Shown here in pieces: positions 54,490 through 64,000 of a stretch of DNA of 64,000 bases. The stretch spans positions 14,375,263 to 14,439,262 of the forward strand of contig NC_134028.1 in the NCBI RefSeq assembly GCF_964204645.1. Reading direction: 5' to 3'. A program made the position numbers and the translations under genes. Position 1 is the stretch's first letter; each line of letters starts with the position of its first letter. The DNA is from Tubulanus polymorphus. Lineage: Eukaryota > Nemertea > Palaeonemertea > Tubulaniformes > Tubulanidae. The notes under the pieces were generated by a model that ran no database searches, was not told the DNA's origin, and saw only the letters and a program-made list of their open reading frames with translations.

Positions 54490-54765
54490 AGTGATTAGCT
54501 AAAAGAGCCTACTGGATCTCCGCAGAATGAAGGTATTAATTTTCCGGATGTAACATATATAATACAAGGCTCTTTTTCATGTGCTGCTCCACGTATGTGG
54601 AATAAGCTCCCTATTTCTATTAGAGCATCTGACAGCTTAGCGATTTTCAGGCGACGTCTGAAAACGCATCTGTTTTCATGACTGGTACAAAAGTGTCTTT
54701 GATCACATTTTTTGTGGATACAGGCACTATAAATACATTAATAATAATAATAATAATAATATATT
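54490..54765 (+). pseudogene. LINE 3' end remnant with AAT-repeat tail
   Basis: Near 54570-54681 the plus strand encodes FSCAAPRMWNKLPISIRAS and then FRRRLKTHLFS before a TGA. This is the conserved last segment of L2/CR1-type LINE reverse transcriptase proteins. The copy ends in a (TAA)n tract at 54737-54762, typical of L2-like 3' ends. From 54766 to 56182 the intron is extremely AT-rich (TTTAATT words) with no gene. Confidence 0.75.
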
Positions 54766-56182
54766 CGCAGAAAATACCGAACTTTGACTGCTAACTACTG
54801 CGTAACTGGAACGTTTCACGGTTTCATCTCACCATTTTATCTTCGTTTGGTAAGGAAGTGTACGATATAAAAGGGTTTGCGTGCACGGCATTTTGTGAGC
54901 AAATTATTTCTCCAAATTATTGTCTCCACAGCCATTACGAAGACTCCGTCGACATACGACGAGGTCAGAAATTAACCAAGTTATTAATTCTATTAGATTT
55001 TAATTGATCATTTTTCAATATATTTAAACAATATTAAACTTTTAAATATGGAATTGATTAGCATTTGATTAGTCCTAATAATTATTACAATTGAATTGAT
55101 TATTTTTGAATATATTTAATCAATATTAAACTTTTAAGATATGGAAAACATTTAATCTAATGAATGTTTGATTAAAACTATTATTCTTATCGATATCAAA
55201 CTATTGTATATTATTCAAAACATTAAATCTAATAATTATCAGATTGAGTTCACCACTTTTCAGATTTTTAAACAATGTTAAACTCGTAGGTATTCAAAAT
55301 ATTTAATGCCATCAATATTCAAAACATTCAATTTAATTATAATTTGATTTAAATTTATTATGTTTCAAAAATTTCAATCTATATTACTTCGAATATTTAA
55401 ACATTTAATTCATTAATCATCGGATTTGAATTAATAACTTTAAAGTATTCTAACAATATTCAACTTTTAAATTTTCCAAACATTTTTAAAGTTTAATTAC
55501 AATTTGATTTGAATTAATCATTTTCTAATCATTTTACATTTAATCTAACTTAATTTGGTTTAATTTGGTTTAATAATCATTAGTTTATTTTTTAATGTTT
55601 AGATTAAGTTTAAAATATAAAGCAAATGTATTCAAAACGTTTTATTTAGTGATTCCTTGATTAAAATGATTTATTTACTTTACTTTGGTAATGATTTGAT
55701 ATATAAGCTTTTAACTACATACCCCGCAATAACAATATATTTTTCATAAGGATTGAATTCATTTATATTAGTTGATTCATTTCCTAAATCACATTGAATT
55801 CCAATATTTGATGTTTGATGTATGTTCAGCATAACTAAATAGTTTATTACGAAAATTAATATAATTTGAACGCCGTTCTTTAATTCATTTAGTAAATTAC
55901 TTTATTTTGAAATTGTTAAATCACTATTTCATTAAAAGGAATTCCTTTATTTAAAAACTTTATTATTTTACTTATACTCTATTATCTTATATTTTTGGTA
56001 AAAATGCGAAAAAAGAGAAGTATTGTTTTTTAATGTTTTAATATAATATTTCTTAAATATTTAGCCAACAATTTCTAAATCATGATGACCATCTTCATTT
56101 TTTCCAGGGTATATTATGCTAAAACCAGCTATATCTTTTTGTTCATCATTATTTTGTCATTAAAGAAATCATCGTTTCCTAC

Positions 56183-56344
56183 CTGCCCGATAAAGATATT
56201 AGCAGCCGCATTCAGTGATTCGGCTGCCGTAGTACCCATACAAGTTTGCATCACCCACGCCACTTTCTGTATAATAACCTGCATCCATCCCAGGTAGTAC
56301 AGGATATTGATAATGGTACTGAAGAAAACAATAACAGGAAGAAT
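56183..56344 (-). CDS. SLC28A: SLC28/CNT nucleoside transporter, exon c
   Basis: This exon encodes LPVIVFFSTIINILYYLGWM, then the amphipathic VAWVMQTCMGTTAAESLNAA and IFIGQ, the start of the first re-entrant hairpin of CNT transporters. The Gln is the conserved nucleoside-contacting position. Boundaries are TTTATTTTCAG/ATT and CAG/GTAGGA, both phase 0. It precedes the 41-kb intron that holds the Polinton. Confidence 0.95.
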
Positions 56345-56872
56345 CTGAAAATAAAACGTATTTGTAGATAAAAACATATTTTTCGGGCGTCACCAGGGGC
56401 GTCACTACGACTTGAGAAAGGGCCGTTGGATTTGTAAAGGCTGGGACCCCGTGCACCTAAGGCTAGGGTCGATCACATCCGTATGATGCATTATGCATAA
56501 TGCATTTCCTGTATTACAGTTATTACAGTTATTATTCCTGTATTACACAATTATCATTGTGTATAAAAACCAACGTTTTTTCCATCGTAGCCTTTCACGT
56601 CTCAACTCCAAAACGGGTAAAAGTAGATCTGCGGACTCAACATCTCACCGACAAATGAAGAACTACGCGCTAATCGATGGTTGAAGAGTACGTGAAGTAG
56701 TTTTCACAAGTCGACAATCGGCAATCAGAAAACCTAACTAATTCCAGCATAAGTAATTTTCCGATTCATCTATCTTCCATTTCCTCAGTGGCAGTAAGAC
56801 GCTTTTTCTTATTTTTTTAATCTTTTTCAGTAGATTATTAAATTATTATGTTATTATCATTATTTCTATTTA

Positions 56873-56960
56873 GGGTTTCTGCTGCATCGCAGAAACCGTA
56901 TTGTAATTCTCGTGATTATTCCTTTTACACTTTCCAGACAGATCTTTTTCATAAAATGTA
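56873..56960. repeat. Palindrome-headed dispersed repeat, copy 3
   Basis: AGGGTTTCTGCTGCATCGCA then AGAAACCGTATTGTAATTCTCGTGATTATT is the clearest copy of the family at 5026 and 11586. The rest of the intron between 56345 and 57304 has nothing else I recognise. Confidence 0.6.
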
Positions 56961-57635
56961 TCCCCTCTCAGATTCGACTACTAACAGCTTATTAACGTAA
57001 TTTCAATTCAGAAAGAAATATTACTCAGCGTCGTATCATTTCAGTATTTTATTATGAATTATTATCGCGTACCGTAAAAGAATTTTACTAGGTCAGAAGA
57101 GCGAACAAGAATGTACGTAGGCGTGGACCTAATATCTAAGCTACATTGAATTCTAATATATAATAGCTCTACGAGCCGTCGAGTGAACAGACCCGGTAGC
57201 GCATCGGTAAACGTACTGGAGCGACGTTCAGTAGTGGGCGTGTTCACCTCCGCCCGCATTTTAACATTATTTTTTTCTAACGGGTTTCTATTTGAATTCT
57301 ATATTCGCACACTCGAATTTATTTTTCGACCCTTCATCTTTTGACCTGAACCCCTATTATCCCTATTACTCTTAAAAAAATCATATATATGAATATGAAT
57401 AACTTCTAAAATCAATTTTAATAAAAAATTTGATATTAAAATGGAAGCAAATAAGAAGTACTACTGTTCAATTTTAATCGTAAAAAGTGTGAGTAATTAA
57501 CGAGTGAAATAATTCATATTTAAATCATTGAATATTTATATAAATATGCGTTAAATTCTTATTTTCAATATAAAAATAACGAGTAATTAACGAGTTGAAG
57601 AAAATATCAATTTTAATAAAAAAAATGACTAATAA

Positions 57636-58028
57636 ATGAATGTACAGATACTACAGTTCAATGATATCGATTTAAATGAATTAGAAAAATATTTTACAAT
57701 TAGAAATTTTATTCCTATTAAAAAAGATTTGATTAAAACTGGACGTTTTCGTTTTCAAGTGAAAAATATCACTGAATTAATGTTTAAAAATCATTATCTA
57801 ATTAAAGAGTTAGCGAATGATAAGGATAAAATTCCAAAATTCACAACATTTGATGAAATAGATCAAGATTTAATAATAACAGATGAAATACGATCACTTT
57901 TTAATAATGAAAATTCACATAAATCATTATTCATACACTTACGTTACTGCCCTTTCAGAGAATGCTATGTAATGTTTTTCAGAGTAGAATCAAAATATCA
58001 TAACTCAAAAATAATAATTCAACACTAA
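57636..58028 (+). CDS. Miniature-Polinton protein of unknown function (130 aa)
   Basis: An intact frame with the element's leader (TCAATTTTAATAAAAAAAAT then AATAAATGAATG). The protein is Asn/Lys/Ile-rich, soluble and mixed alpha/beta. Stretches include FIPIKKDLIKTGRFRFQVKN and HLRYCPFRECYVMFFRVE. It matches none of the genes in the main element by eye. An open frame of this length in such AT-rich DNA suggests it was recently under selection. Function unknown. Confidence 0.6.
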   Translation: MNVQILQFNDIDLNELEKYFTIRNFIPIKKDLIKTGRFRFQVKNITELMFKNHYLIKELANDKDKIPKFTTFDEIDQDLIITDEIRSLFNNENSHKSLFIHLRYCPFRECYVMFFRVESKYHNSKIIIQH

Positions 58029-58076
58029 ATATATAATAAGATATTTCAAATTACTTTTAATTTTTCTCTTAAATAA

Positions 58077-58277
58077 GTGGATTGTTTCAGCATTCCAATT
58101 GGGAAAAGTGATTTGAAGCATTATTTAGTTGCTGGAGGTTTAATATTGGCAGCACTTTACTTTGACTATGAAAATATTTCAAAAGATCTATTGAATGAAA
58201 ACATTAAATTGAGTAAAAAGTTAAAGAAGTTAAATGGAAAAAATCATCGAAATAAAAAAGTTATTGAATCAGATTAG
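58077..58277 (+). pseudogene. Small membrane-protein frame without a proper start (66 aa)
   Basis: One membrane span at about residues 15-31 (HYLVAGGLILAALYFDY), followed by a Lys-rich helix. The frame begins GTGG in CTTAAATAAGTGG, where every intact gene of the family has TAAATG. The start codon therefore appears lost by an A-to-G change; the next ATG is internal. The upstream T-run leader is present. Confidence 0.5.
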
Positions 58278-58297
58278 TGAATTAATCGAATAATTAA

Positions 58298-58510
58298 ATG
58301 AGTGAAAATATATTAAAGTTATTACATCTAATATATAAAAATCAACAGAATATTAAATCAATTATTATGCTGACAGGATTAGTTTCATTTTCAGTTTACT
58401 CATTAAAACAGTTGTTAGAATTTTATGAAAACTGTAAAATTAAATATACAGAATTAAAAGATAATATCAATTATCTATCAGATAGATTGAATAATATTTA
58501 TTTCTTGTGA
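58298..58510 (+). CDS. Small membrane protein of the miniature Polinton (70 aa)
   Basis: An intact frame starting in ATTAAATGAG. One membrane helix lies at about residues 20-37 (SIIMLTGLVSFSVYSLKQL), followed by a charged helix. In the next frame, 58503-58595 encodes a single C2H2 finger (CEICNKRYKNLRSLKTHKYI then His) with no start codon, a likely leftover of a finger-containing gene. Confidence 0.55.
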   Translation: MSENILKLLHLIYKNQQNIKSIIMLTGLVSFSVYSLKQLLEFYENCKIKYTELKDNINYLSDRLNNIYFL

Positions 58511-58639
58511 AATTTGTAATAAAAGATATAAAAATTTAAGGAGTTTAAAAACTCATAAATATATTCATGAATTAGATGAGAAATTACATAATTAAAATTA
58601 AGCAATTGACTGTTAAATTGGCTGAAATATATAAAAATG

Positions 58640-58970
58640 AATAAATTATATGAGGTACGAGTAAGAAACCAAGATTCTTGCCAAGAAAGTAAGAATTCTT
58701 GGATTCTTCCTCGTACCTCTCGTACTTAATTTTATAAAAATGAATAAATTATATGTTTTCACTTAATAAAAATAAAAATAGTTATAATATAATCTATTTT
58801 TTATACAATTACTAATAATTTACATCTTTAATTTTTATGAAAACTAATTTATATATCTAAGTAAGACGGGTACTAGAGGTACGAGTAAGAAAGTAAGAAT
58901 TCTTGGATTCTTACTTGTACGTCTCGTACCTGTCTTACTTTCTTACTTTCTTGGATTCTAGACACAGGGG
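58640..58970. promoter_or_regulatory. Hairpin module shared with the main Polinton
   Basis: Two hairpins built from GAGGTACGAGTAAGAAA...TTCTTACTCGTAC-type arms and TTCTTGGATTCTT words lie downstream of the last plus-strand frame. They correspond to 39374-39712 of the main element. Position and sequence are conserved although the surrounding genes are not. Confidence 0.65.
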
Positions 58971-59542
58971 GGGTCTTATATTCAAGTAAACCCTATGTCT
59001 TCACAGATTTATCATATTTTCAGCTAATATATTATAACACTGGGAAAGGTACAAATTATATTCAAATATATATATTTTTTTTATAGTAATTCTATGAATC
59101 TATCAGATAAATATTTTTATTCTTTACGCAGCACTAGAATAATACAAGATGATACTAAGTTTTTCTAGTTGAATTTTAGTCAAATGTAAAGAAATTTAAA
59201 GTAAACAAGAATTGAATAAAAAACATTAAAAAAACAATAAGTAACTTTAACAAAACTAGCTTATTCAATTGTACTGTTTTTTTTTATTGAACAAGCTAGT
59301 GTTGTTAAATTGACATATTTTTTATTAAAATTGATTTTAGAAGTTATTCATATTCATATATATGAATGTTTTAAGAGTAATAGGGATGATAGGGGTTCAG
59401 GTCAAAGGTTGAAGGGTCGAAAAATAAATTCGAGTGTGCGAGAATTTATTTTTCGACCTTTCGACCTTTGGCCTGAACCCCTATTATCCCTATTACTCAT
59501 GGAATTTTCAAATACGGGAAGGCACTGGCGGTCAAAACTTAC

Positions 59543-59737
59543 AGTGAACGCAAAAAAGTGATGCTTGTAGGTTTTTTCTCCGAATACAAACTCTGCCCCG
59601 GCTTCAGTGTGTGCTAGGAACTCCGACACTCGGTCACCAGCCCATTTAAATGCGGTGTATCCCCAAAACGTTCTGAGAATTATGAGGGCAAAGACAAACT
59701 GTAGCCCTAACCCCCACAATACAGGTCGCCACTTCAC
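59543..59737 (-). CDS. SLC28A: SLC28/CNT nucleoside transporter, exon b
   Basis: This exon encodes VKWRPVLWGLGLQFVFALII and then FKWAGDRVSEFLAHTEAGAE and FVFGEK, the hallmark WGLGLQF helix and the following amphipathic region of CNT proteins, ending FFAFT. Boundaries are TTGTTCTAG/GTG and ACT/GTAAGT, both phase 0. The miniature Polinton ends only 45 bp inside the downstream intron. Confidence 0.95.
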
Positions 59738-60027
59738 CTAGAACAATGAATAAAGTCATATAGCAAACGAGTAGCCGATGGTTGATATTATTTTTGGGGG
59801 CATCTTTGAGTGTTTATGGGCCCTCGTCCTTCTAGGTAATGCAACTTTTTCAGTTTGAAACTAATTTCTAACATAGAACGAGAAACCCGGCTTGCAACTG
59901 ACGAGGAAAGCCGGTCTTTAGTTTAGTTTATTTGCATAATACAATTTTTTGGGGACTGCCCTTTTTTGATCAACGCTAATCTATTCTACGTTCTTAAAAG
60001 TAACATGTGACCTTCCTTATTTATTAC

Positions 60028-60172
60028 CTTGGATGGATTCTTGGATGTAACAAAGCACAACAAGACATACGCAATCAGACCCGCTCCAGATAAGAGATTT
60101 CTGGGGTTTTTCATTCCAACCTCTAACACTAATACCAAAATCAATGCTATCAGTACCAACACAATGAAAACC
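60028..60172 (-). CDS. SLC28A: SLC28/CNT nucleoside transporter, exon a (first one seen)
   Basis: This exon encodes VFIVLVLIALILVLVLEVG and then NPRNLLSGAGLIAYVLLCFV, ending TSKNPSK: two adjacent membrane helices at the expected place before the WGLGLQF exon. Boundaries are TCCTTGTAG/G and AAG/GTAATA. The first base completes a split codon, so at least one more 5' exon exists. I did not find it between 60173 and 64000. Confidence 0.85.
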
Positions 60173-60949
60173 CTACAAGGATATGGCACAAACATATTAT
60201 AGTGAAGATATCAATTATAAATAGATAAATGGTTAAAATGGCAAATTCAATTTTTTTCCATAATTTTTATAACACCTGTGCCTCTATTTCCTAATATGCG
60301 ATGCCGTACGCAATTGCTGGTAATCCTTAACCGGTGGATAGATCAAACATTGAGCATAAATAATACTGTAAAGGTTATCTGCTTTGATAGAGGTTATGAG
60401 GTATGAAAGTTAGAAAGGTATAAATAGTATTTCTGCTACAATCAATTCAATTGTTGTAGGCCTATCTTAGTTTGATAAATGTATATAGGTAAGTGAAGTT
60501 GCAAGTTATTATATGCGATAATGAAACGTTTTATACATTTGTAATGATCAAAATATTGGTAATAATAAAATTCGAATATAAAAATATTTCTTGTACCCCG
60601 TAAGAAATAAATCTAATCAATTTGGTCTATGGAGCCAATTGAAGTAAACTTCATACTGTTCATGTTTCATGGAAAATCATTGATGAATAAAGAACACCCG
60701 AGAAGTTACAAATTGATGATTTTGCGAATTGAAACTGTTTTAACAAATTGAAATTGTTTTACAGTATGAAGTACATTAGCGCCCTTTTCAATGTGATACA
60801 ATATTCAACGTTAGTTTCCACTAAATTTGTATCATTACGCCCAGCGTATAACTGACTAATCCTAGCAGTCATCTCTCCCTGGGGGGAAGTAACAATCAAT
60901 CCAAGCGAGGCGGGATCGAGTATACAATATGGAAAAATAGTCCAATGAC

Positions 60950-61175
60950 ATCTATACCTGACGTATCAATACGCACAATGCAGGCCGAAGATCTGCCAAT
61001 CTTAACATTCCCAACATTCCAGCAATACCGACATACCGGCAATCCCAACATACCGGCACTCCCGACATACTGACACTTTCGACATACCGGCAGTCCCAAC
61101 ATACCGGCAATCCGACATTCCGGCACTCCCGACATACCGGTACTCCGACATACAGGCACACCGGACATACATGTT
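60950..61175. repeat. Minisatellite of CATACCGGCA-type units
   Basis: Roughly nine imperfect units of GACATACCGGCA(A/C)TCCC. Their inverse (GTATGTCG, TGTCGG words) reappears at 61478-61556, so the array and its partner bracket the next minisatellite. Open frames here are repeat artefacts. Confidence 0.85.
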
Positions 61176-61195
61176 TTGAAAATGTTTATTTGAAA

Positions 61196-61477
61196 GGCTG
61201 GGGCGTTCGGTTCCTAATATTCCCTTGTAGAGGGGTGCCAGGATCGTGGGGCATTCGGTTCCTAAATAATCCCCTGTTGAGAGGTGCCGGGATCGCTGGC
61301 CGTTCGGTTCCTAATATTCCCCTGTATAGAGGTGCCGGGATCGTGGGTCGTTCGGTTCCTAATTATCCCCTGTAGAGAGATTCGTGGGGCGTTCGGTTCC
61401 TAATATTCGCCGGTAGAGAGGTGCTGGGGTCATTGGGCGTTCGGGTCCTCATATTTCACTGTACAGAGGTGCTGGCA
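61196..61477. repeat. Minisatellite, about 45-60-bp units
   Basis: Six imperfect units each containing GGGCGTTCGGTTCCTAATAT and CCCTGTAGAGAGGTGCCGGG. The pattern is clear and non-coding. The remaining stretch to about 62990 shows no gene I recognise. Frames at 62045-62451 lack family features. Confidence 0.85.
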
Positions 61478-62994
61478 TCGTGGTATGTCGAATTGCCTAT
61501 ATGTCGGTGTGTCGGTCCGTCGGGATTGTCGGGTAGGTCTGATTGTCGGTATGTCCCAGTTTTCAAAAACACATATAAACACACATGCTTTAACGCATGC
61601 GCACTCTACTGATTTCTCTACTTAGCCGAAAATTGATAGGTAGTTAACGCGTCCTGGAACTACGGTCGAGCCGGAAGGAATTGCCAGTGTTATGATTCAA
61701 AAACAGAATTATGAACCGAAGCACTCATTCATTCACCCATCTTAAGCTTCCGCAATGAGAGATTATATTGCCATATTCTGAACTTGATCCGCTAGGCGCT
61801 CAGGTGTCATCTAGCAGACCAGGTACCCATTTATCCCTCGCTCAAGAGAGGCATTGAGGATATGTGTCTTGCCTGCGTAAAAAAGGTTGTTCCATGTGCG
61901 TTGGATGTCTTGTATTAGCGAGCAACATTGCATCACGTGAAATTACAAAAAAAATGATCTGAATAACCGAGTGTCACTGCTGTCTCCATGAAATGTTTTC
62001 TGCGCGTTTTTGTTTTGCAGTGTACGCTTTATTTTATAAAATATTCACTTAGAATGTTTTGACTGACGAGAAAGACTTTTTTGTTTTGATGAAGCAAATG
62101 TAATGCTGTGTGCGGCGGGCTGAATGCCATGTGCGTTTGAGTCAAAACACAAAACGCTAAACAGAAAAGCCCGCTTCACGCGGCAAAACATTTTTTCACC
62201 AGTACAAAAAACGTATCTTTCACAAAACATGATTATTAAAACTGGGAGTGCACACGGCATAACAAAAATGCGCAGAAAAAATAGCTTGGACCATGGAGTC
62301 CACGGAGACGATAATGCGCTAAACCACAAAACATACCGCACATGGGACGAAAAACGGTTTTGACGAAACAAAAAAGTTTTTTGCATATCAACCAATGCTT
62401 GTTTCGGGCGGCGGGCTCAACAGCTTGCTCTAAGCCGCCATTTGAGAACACCGGTTAAATACTGATGTGCATTTATGGAAACTTGCTATCCTGGAATATT
62501 CTCGGTCGTACTCGGGAAATGTAAACCGGTAATATAATACTTACAATTGGAATCGAGTACACAAGCTCATAAAAAGGCCTAAGAGCTATTCGTCGTTCTA
62601 GGGCAACCCGCTTTGCCGTAATAAATTCAAAGTCAAGTATGAAAATTCATTACGCGCATTCGCTTGCTTCGCTTTATAAATCATCGAAATTATTGAATGA
62701 CATTATATTGAAACAAACTTTAGTACATGTAGTTTCTTTTAAATATATACAACCCGAGTAAGTTCCTTAAATATTCGGTTGCAGTAAAGTGAATCTGTAG
62801 GCCTATATTTTGGTGACCTCAAATTGCGAATGGGTTGTTCATTGTATTCATAGATGACGCATCAACTCGTCGGAAGATTTTCAGTCGGTTAAAACATACG
62901 ATAGATCAAAGAAAAATCACTAAACTTGGAAGCTATTGCCGTCATTTGATATCAATAATTGAACGTCTGATTAGTGAAATCAAATAGAACGTTT

Positions 62995-64000
62995 TAATGA
63001 AATATTCTCCATTATTGGCGATATCATAAGGAAATTCAATTTAGATTTTCATTTTTATGCAGATAATTCACAGTTGTATATCAGGATAAAACCAAAAGTT
63101 AACGAATTGGTGCCCAAAAATACACTCCAACTTTGCTATACTGAACTTAAACATTGGATGGATTTAAACTTTCTTCAGGCAAACGGTGACAAAACCGAGT
63201 TCTCCCTAATTGGCTCTCCATCACAGCTTACTAAGCTTCGCACATTTGATCTCAATCTTGATGATGCTGTAATTACTTCATCTCACTCCTTACGTAATCT
63301 CGGCGTCATTTTTGATCAGAACATGTCCATGGTAAAACATGTAAACCACTTATGCTCTGTAGCTTTCTATCACCTTAGAAACATTAGTAAGATCAGACAG
63401 TTTTTGAATCAAGGAATTGCTGAACGCCTTATTCACGCTTTTGTGACAACTCGCCTTGACTATTGCAACTCTTTACTCTTTGGCCTCCCTGACAACATTT
63501 TAGATAAATTACAACGTGTTCAAAATTCTGCTGCCCGGATCCTGACGCGAAACTCAAAATTTTGTCACATAACACCGATTCTACACGATCTGCATTGGCT
63601 TCCAATCAAATACCGCATCCAATTCAAAATCTTGATCCTTACTTATAAATCCTTGAATGGTCAGGCCCCACAATATTTGAAATCATTAGTGCAATACCAG
63701 GCATCCTCTAGAGTGTTAAGATCAAACAGTCAATCATTTCTAGTCATCCCTCGTGTCAATCTAGTCTGTGCGGGTCACAGGGCCTTTTCTTACTCCGCCC
63801 CACTACTTTGGAACTCCTTACCAGATGCAATTAAATCTAGTCCTTCTACTGATGTTTTTAAAACGCAACTTAAATCCCATTTGTTCCCTAAAGCTTTTAA
63901 CTAATGATGTAAATTGTTTTTTCTATCTTTATGTTTAAATTGTGTCTTTATATTGTAAAGCCAATGAGCATATTTTATATGGATTTTAGGCTCAATAAAT
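62995..64000 (+). pseudogene. LINE (CR1/L2-type) reverse transcriptase C-terminal part
   Basis: A 5'-truncated non-LTR retrotransposon reaching the right edge. Coding similarity begins near 63040 with the catalytic palm motif, which reads YADNSQLYI, so the second Asp of the usual ADD is Asn. The thumb region LRNLGVIFDQNMSMVKHV and the conserved tail HDLHWLPIKYRIQFKIL, SAPLLWNSLPDAI and FKTQLKSHLF follow, with a stop at 63902-63904. The 3' region ends in AATAAAT at the window edge. The motif change and truncation indicate a dead copy. Confidence 0.88.

Larger units (their letters stand above)
57305..59497. mobile_element. Miniature Polinton-derived element
   Basis: About 2.2 kb with terminal inverted repeats of at least 120 bp (57305-57428 against 59322-59497) of the same family as the main element: AGTAATAGGGATGATAGGGG termini, AACTTCTAAAATCAATTTTA leader. 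The left repeat runs into a vestigial polB start (57441-57470). The right end is a complete snap-back palindrome (59376-59497). The left end is cut off exactly in the palindrome's loop. It carries three short frames, a stray finger and a hairpin module but no integrase, ATPase or polymerase. It would depend on a full-length relative. Confidence 0.85.

Noticed and set aside
60896-61612. Repetitive open frames on both strands
   Set aside because: They are produced by minisatellite units with periods divisible by three; no coding signal.
62045-62451. Minus-strand frames as the missing 5' exon of SLC28A
   Set aside because: No similarity to CNT N-terminal helices and no splice sites in a phase that would join exon a.

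Overview
The window is metazoan genomic DNA, most likely from a marine invertebrate. It has split exons with GT/AG boundaries, long introns, many transposon families and no compact prokaryotic gene layout. I cannot place the species from sequence alone.

The host gene is a concentrative nucleoside transporter of the SLC28/CNT family on the minus strand. Six exons are readable in transcription order: 60172-60028, 59737-59543, 56344-56183, 14832-14707, 14523-14393 and 11380-11212. Splice phases match across all five introns. The gene's 5' and 3' ends are not found here. The intron between 56183 and 14832 is about 41 kb and holds most of the mobile DNA.

The centrepiece is a Polinton/Maverick-type virus-like element at 30600-52330 (21,731 bp), flanked by the 6-bp target duplication CACGAA. 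Left-arm genes read on the plus strand: an HNH endonuclease, two unknown proteins, a chromodomain integrase and a packaging ATPase. Right-arm genes read on the minus strand: a zinc-finger protein, a candidate major capsid protein, two large unknown proteins, a run of small mostly membrane proteins, a candidate minor capsid protein, a small basic protein and a 1343-residue multidomain protein-primed-type DNA polymerase B. Both arms converge on a palindromic intergenic module near 39.5 kb. Most genes are intact, but four are broken: HNH, the integrase tail, the zinc-finger gene and the minor-capsid candidate.

Three more related copies lie in the same window. One is a polB pseudogene at 1-3621 that runs off the left edge. 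One is a scrambled remnant at about 15.9-19.0 kb. One is a 2.2-kb miniature derivative at 57305-59497. Three features of this family stand out. Each end is a snap-back palindrome, so terminal motifs occur twice per end. Start codons sit in a T-run plus TAAATG context. A central hairpin is shared between the large and the miniature element.

Other content includes a defective DIRS/Ngaro-like tyrosine-recombinase retrotransposon (about 21.6-26.7 kb), a Ty3/Gypsy integrase fragment, a Penelope GIY-YIG fragment and two LINE 3' portions. There are also two MITEs with clear 7-8 bp duplications, a tRNA-like SINE piece, kilobase direct repeats at 3.8-8.8 kb, microsatellites and minisatellites. I found no convincing tRNA, rRNA or CRISPR feature.
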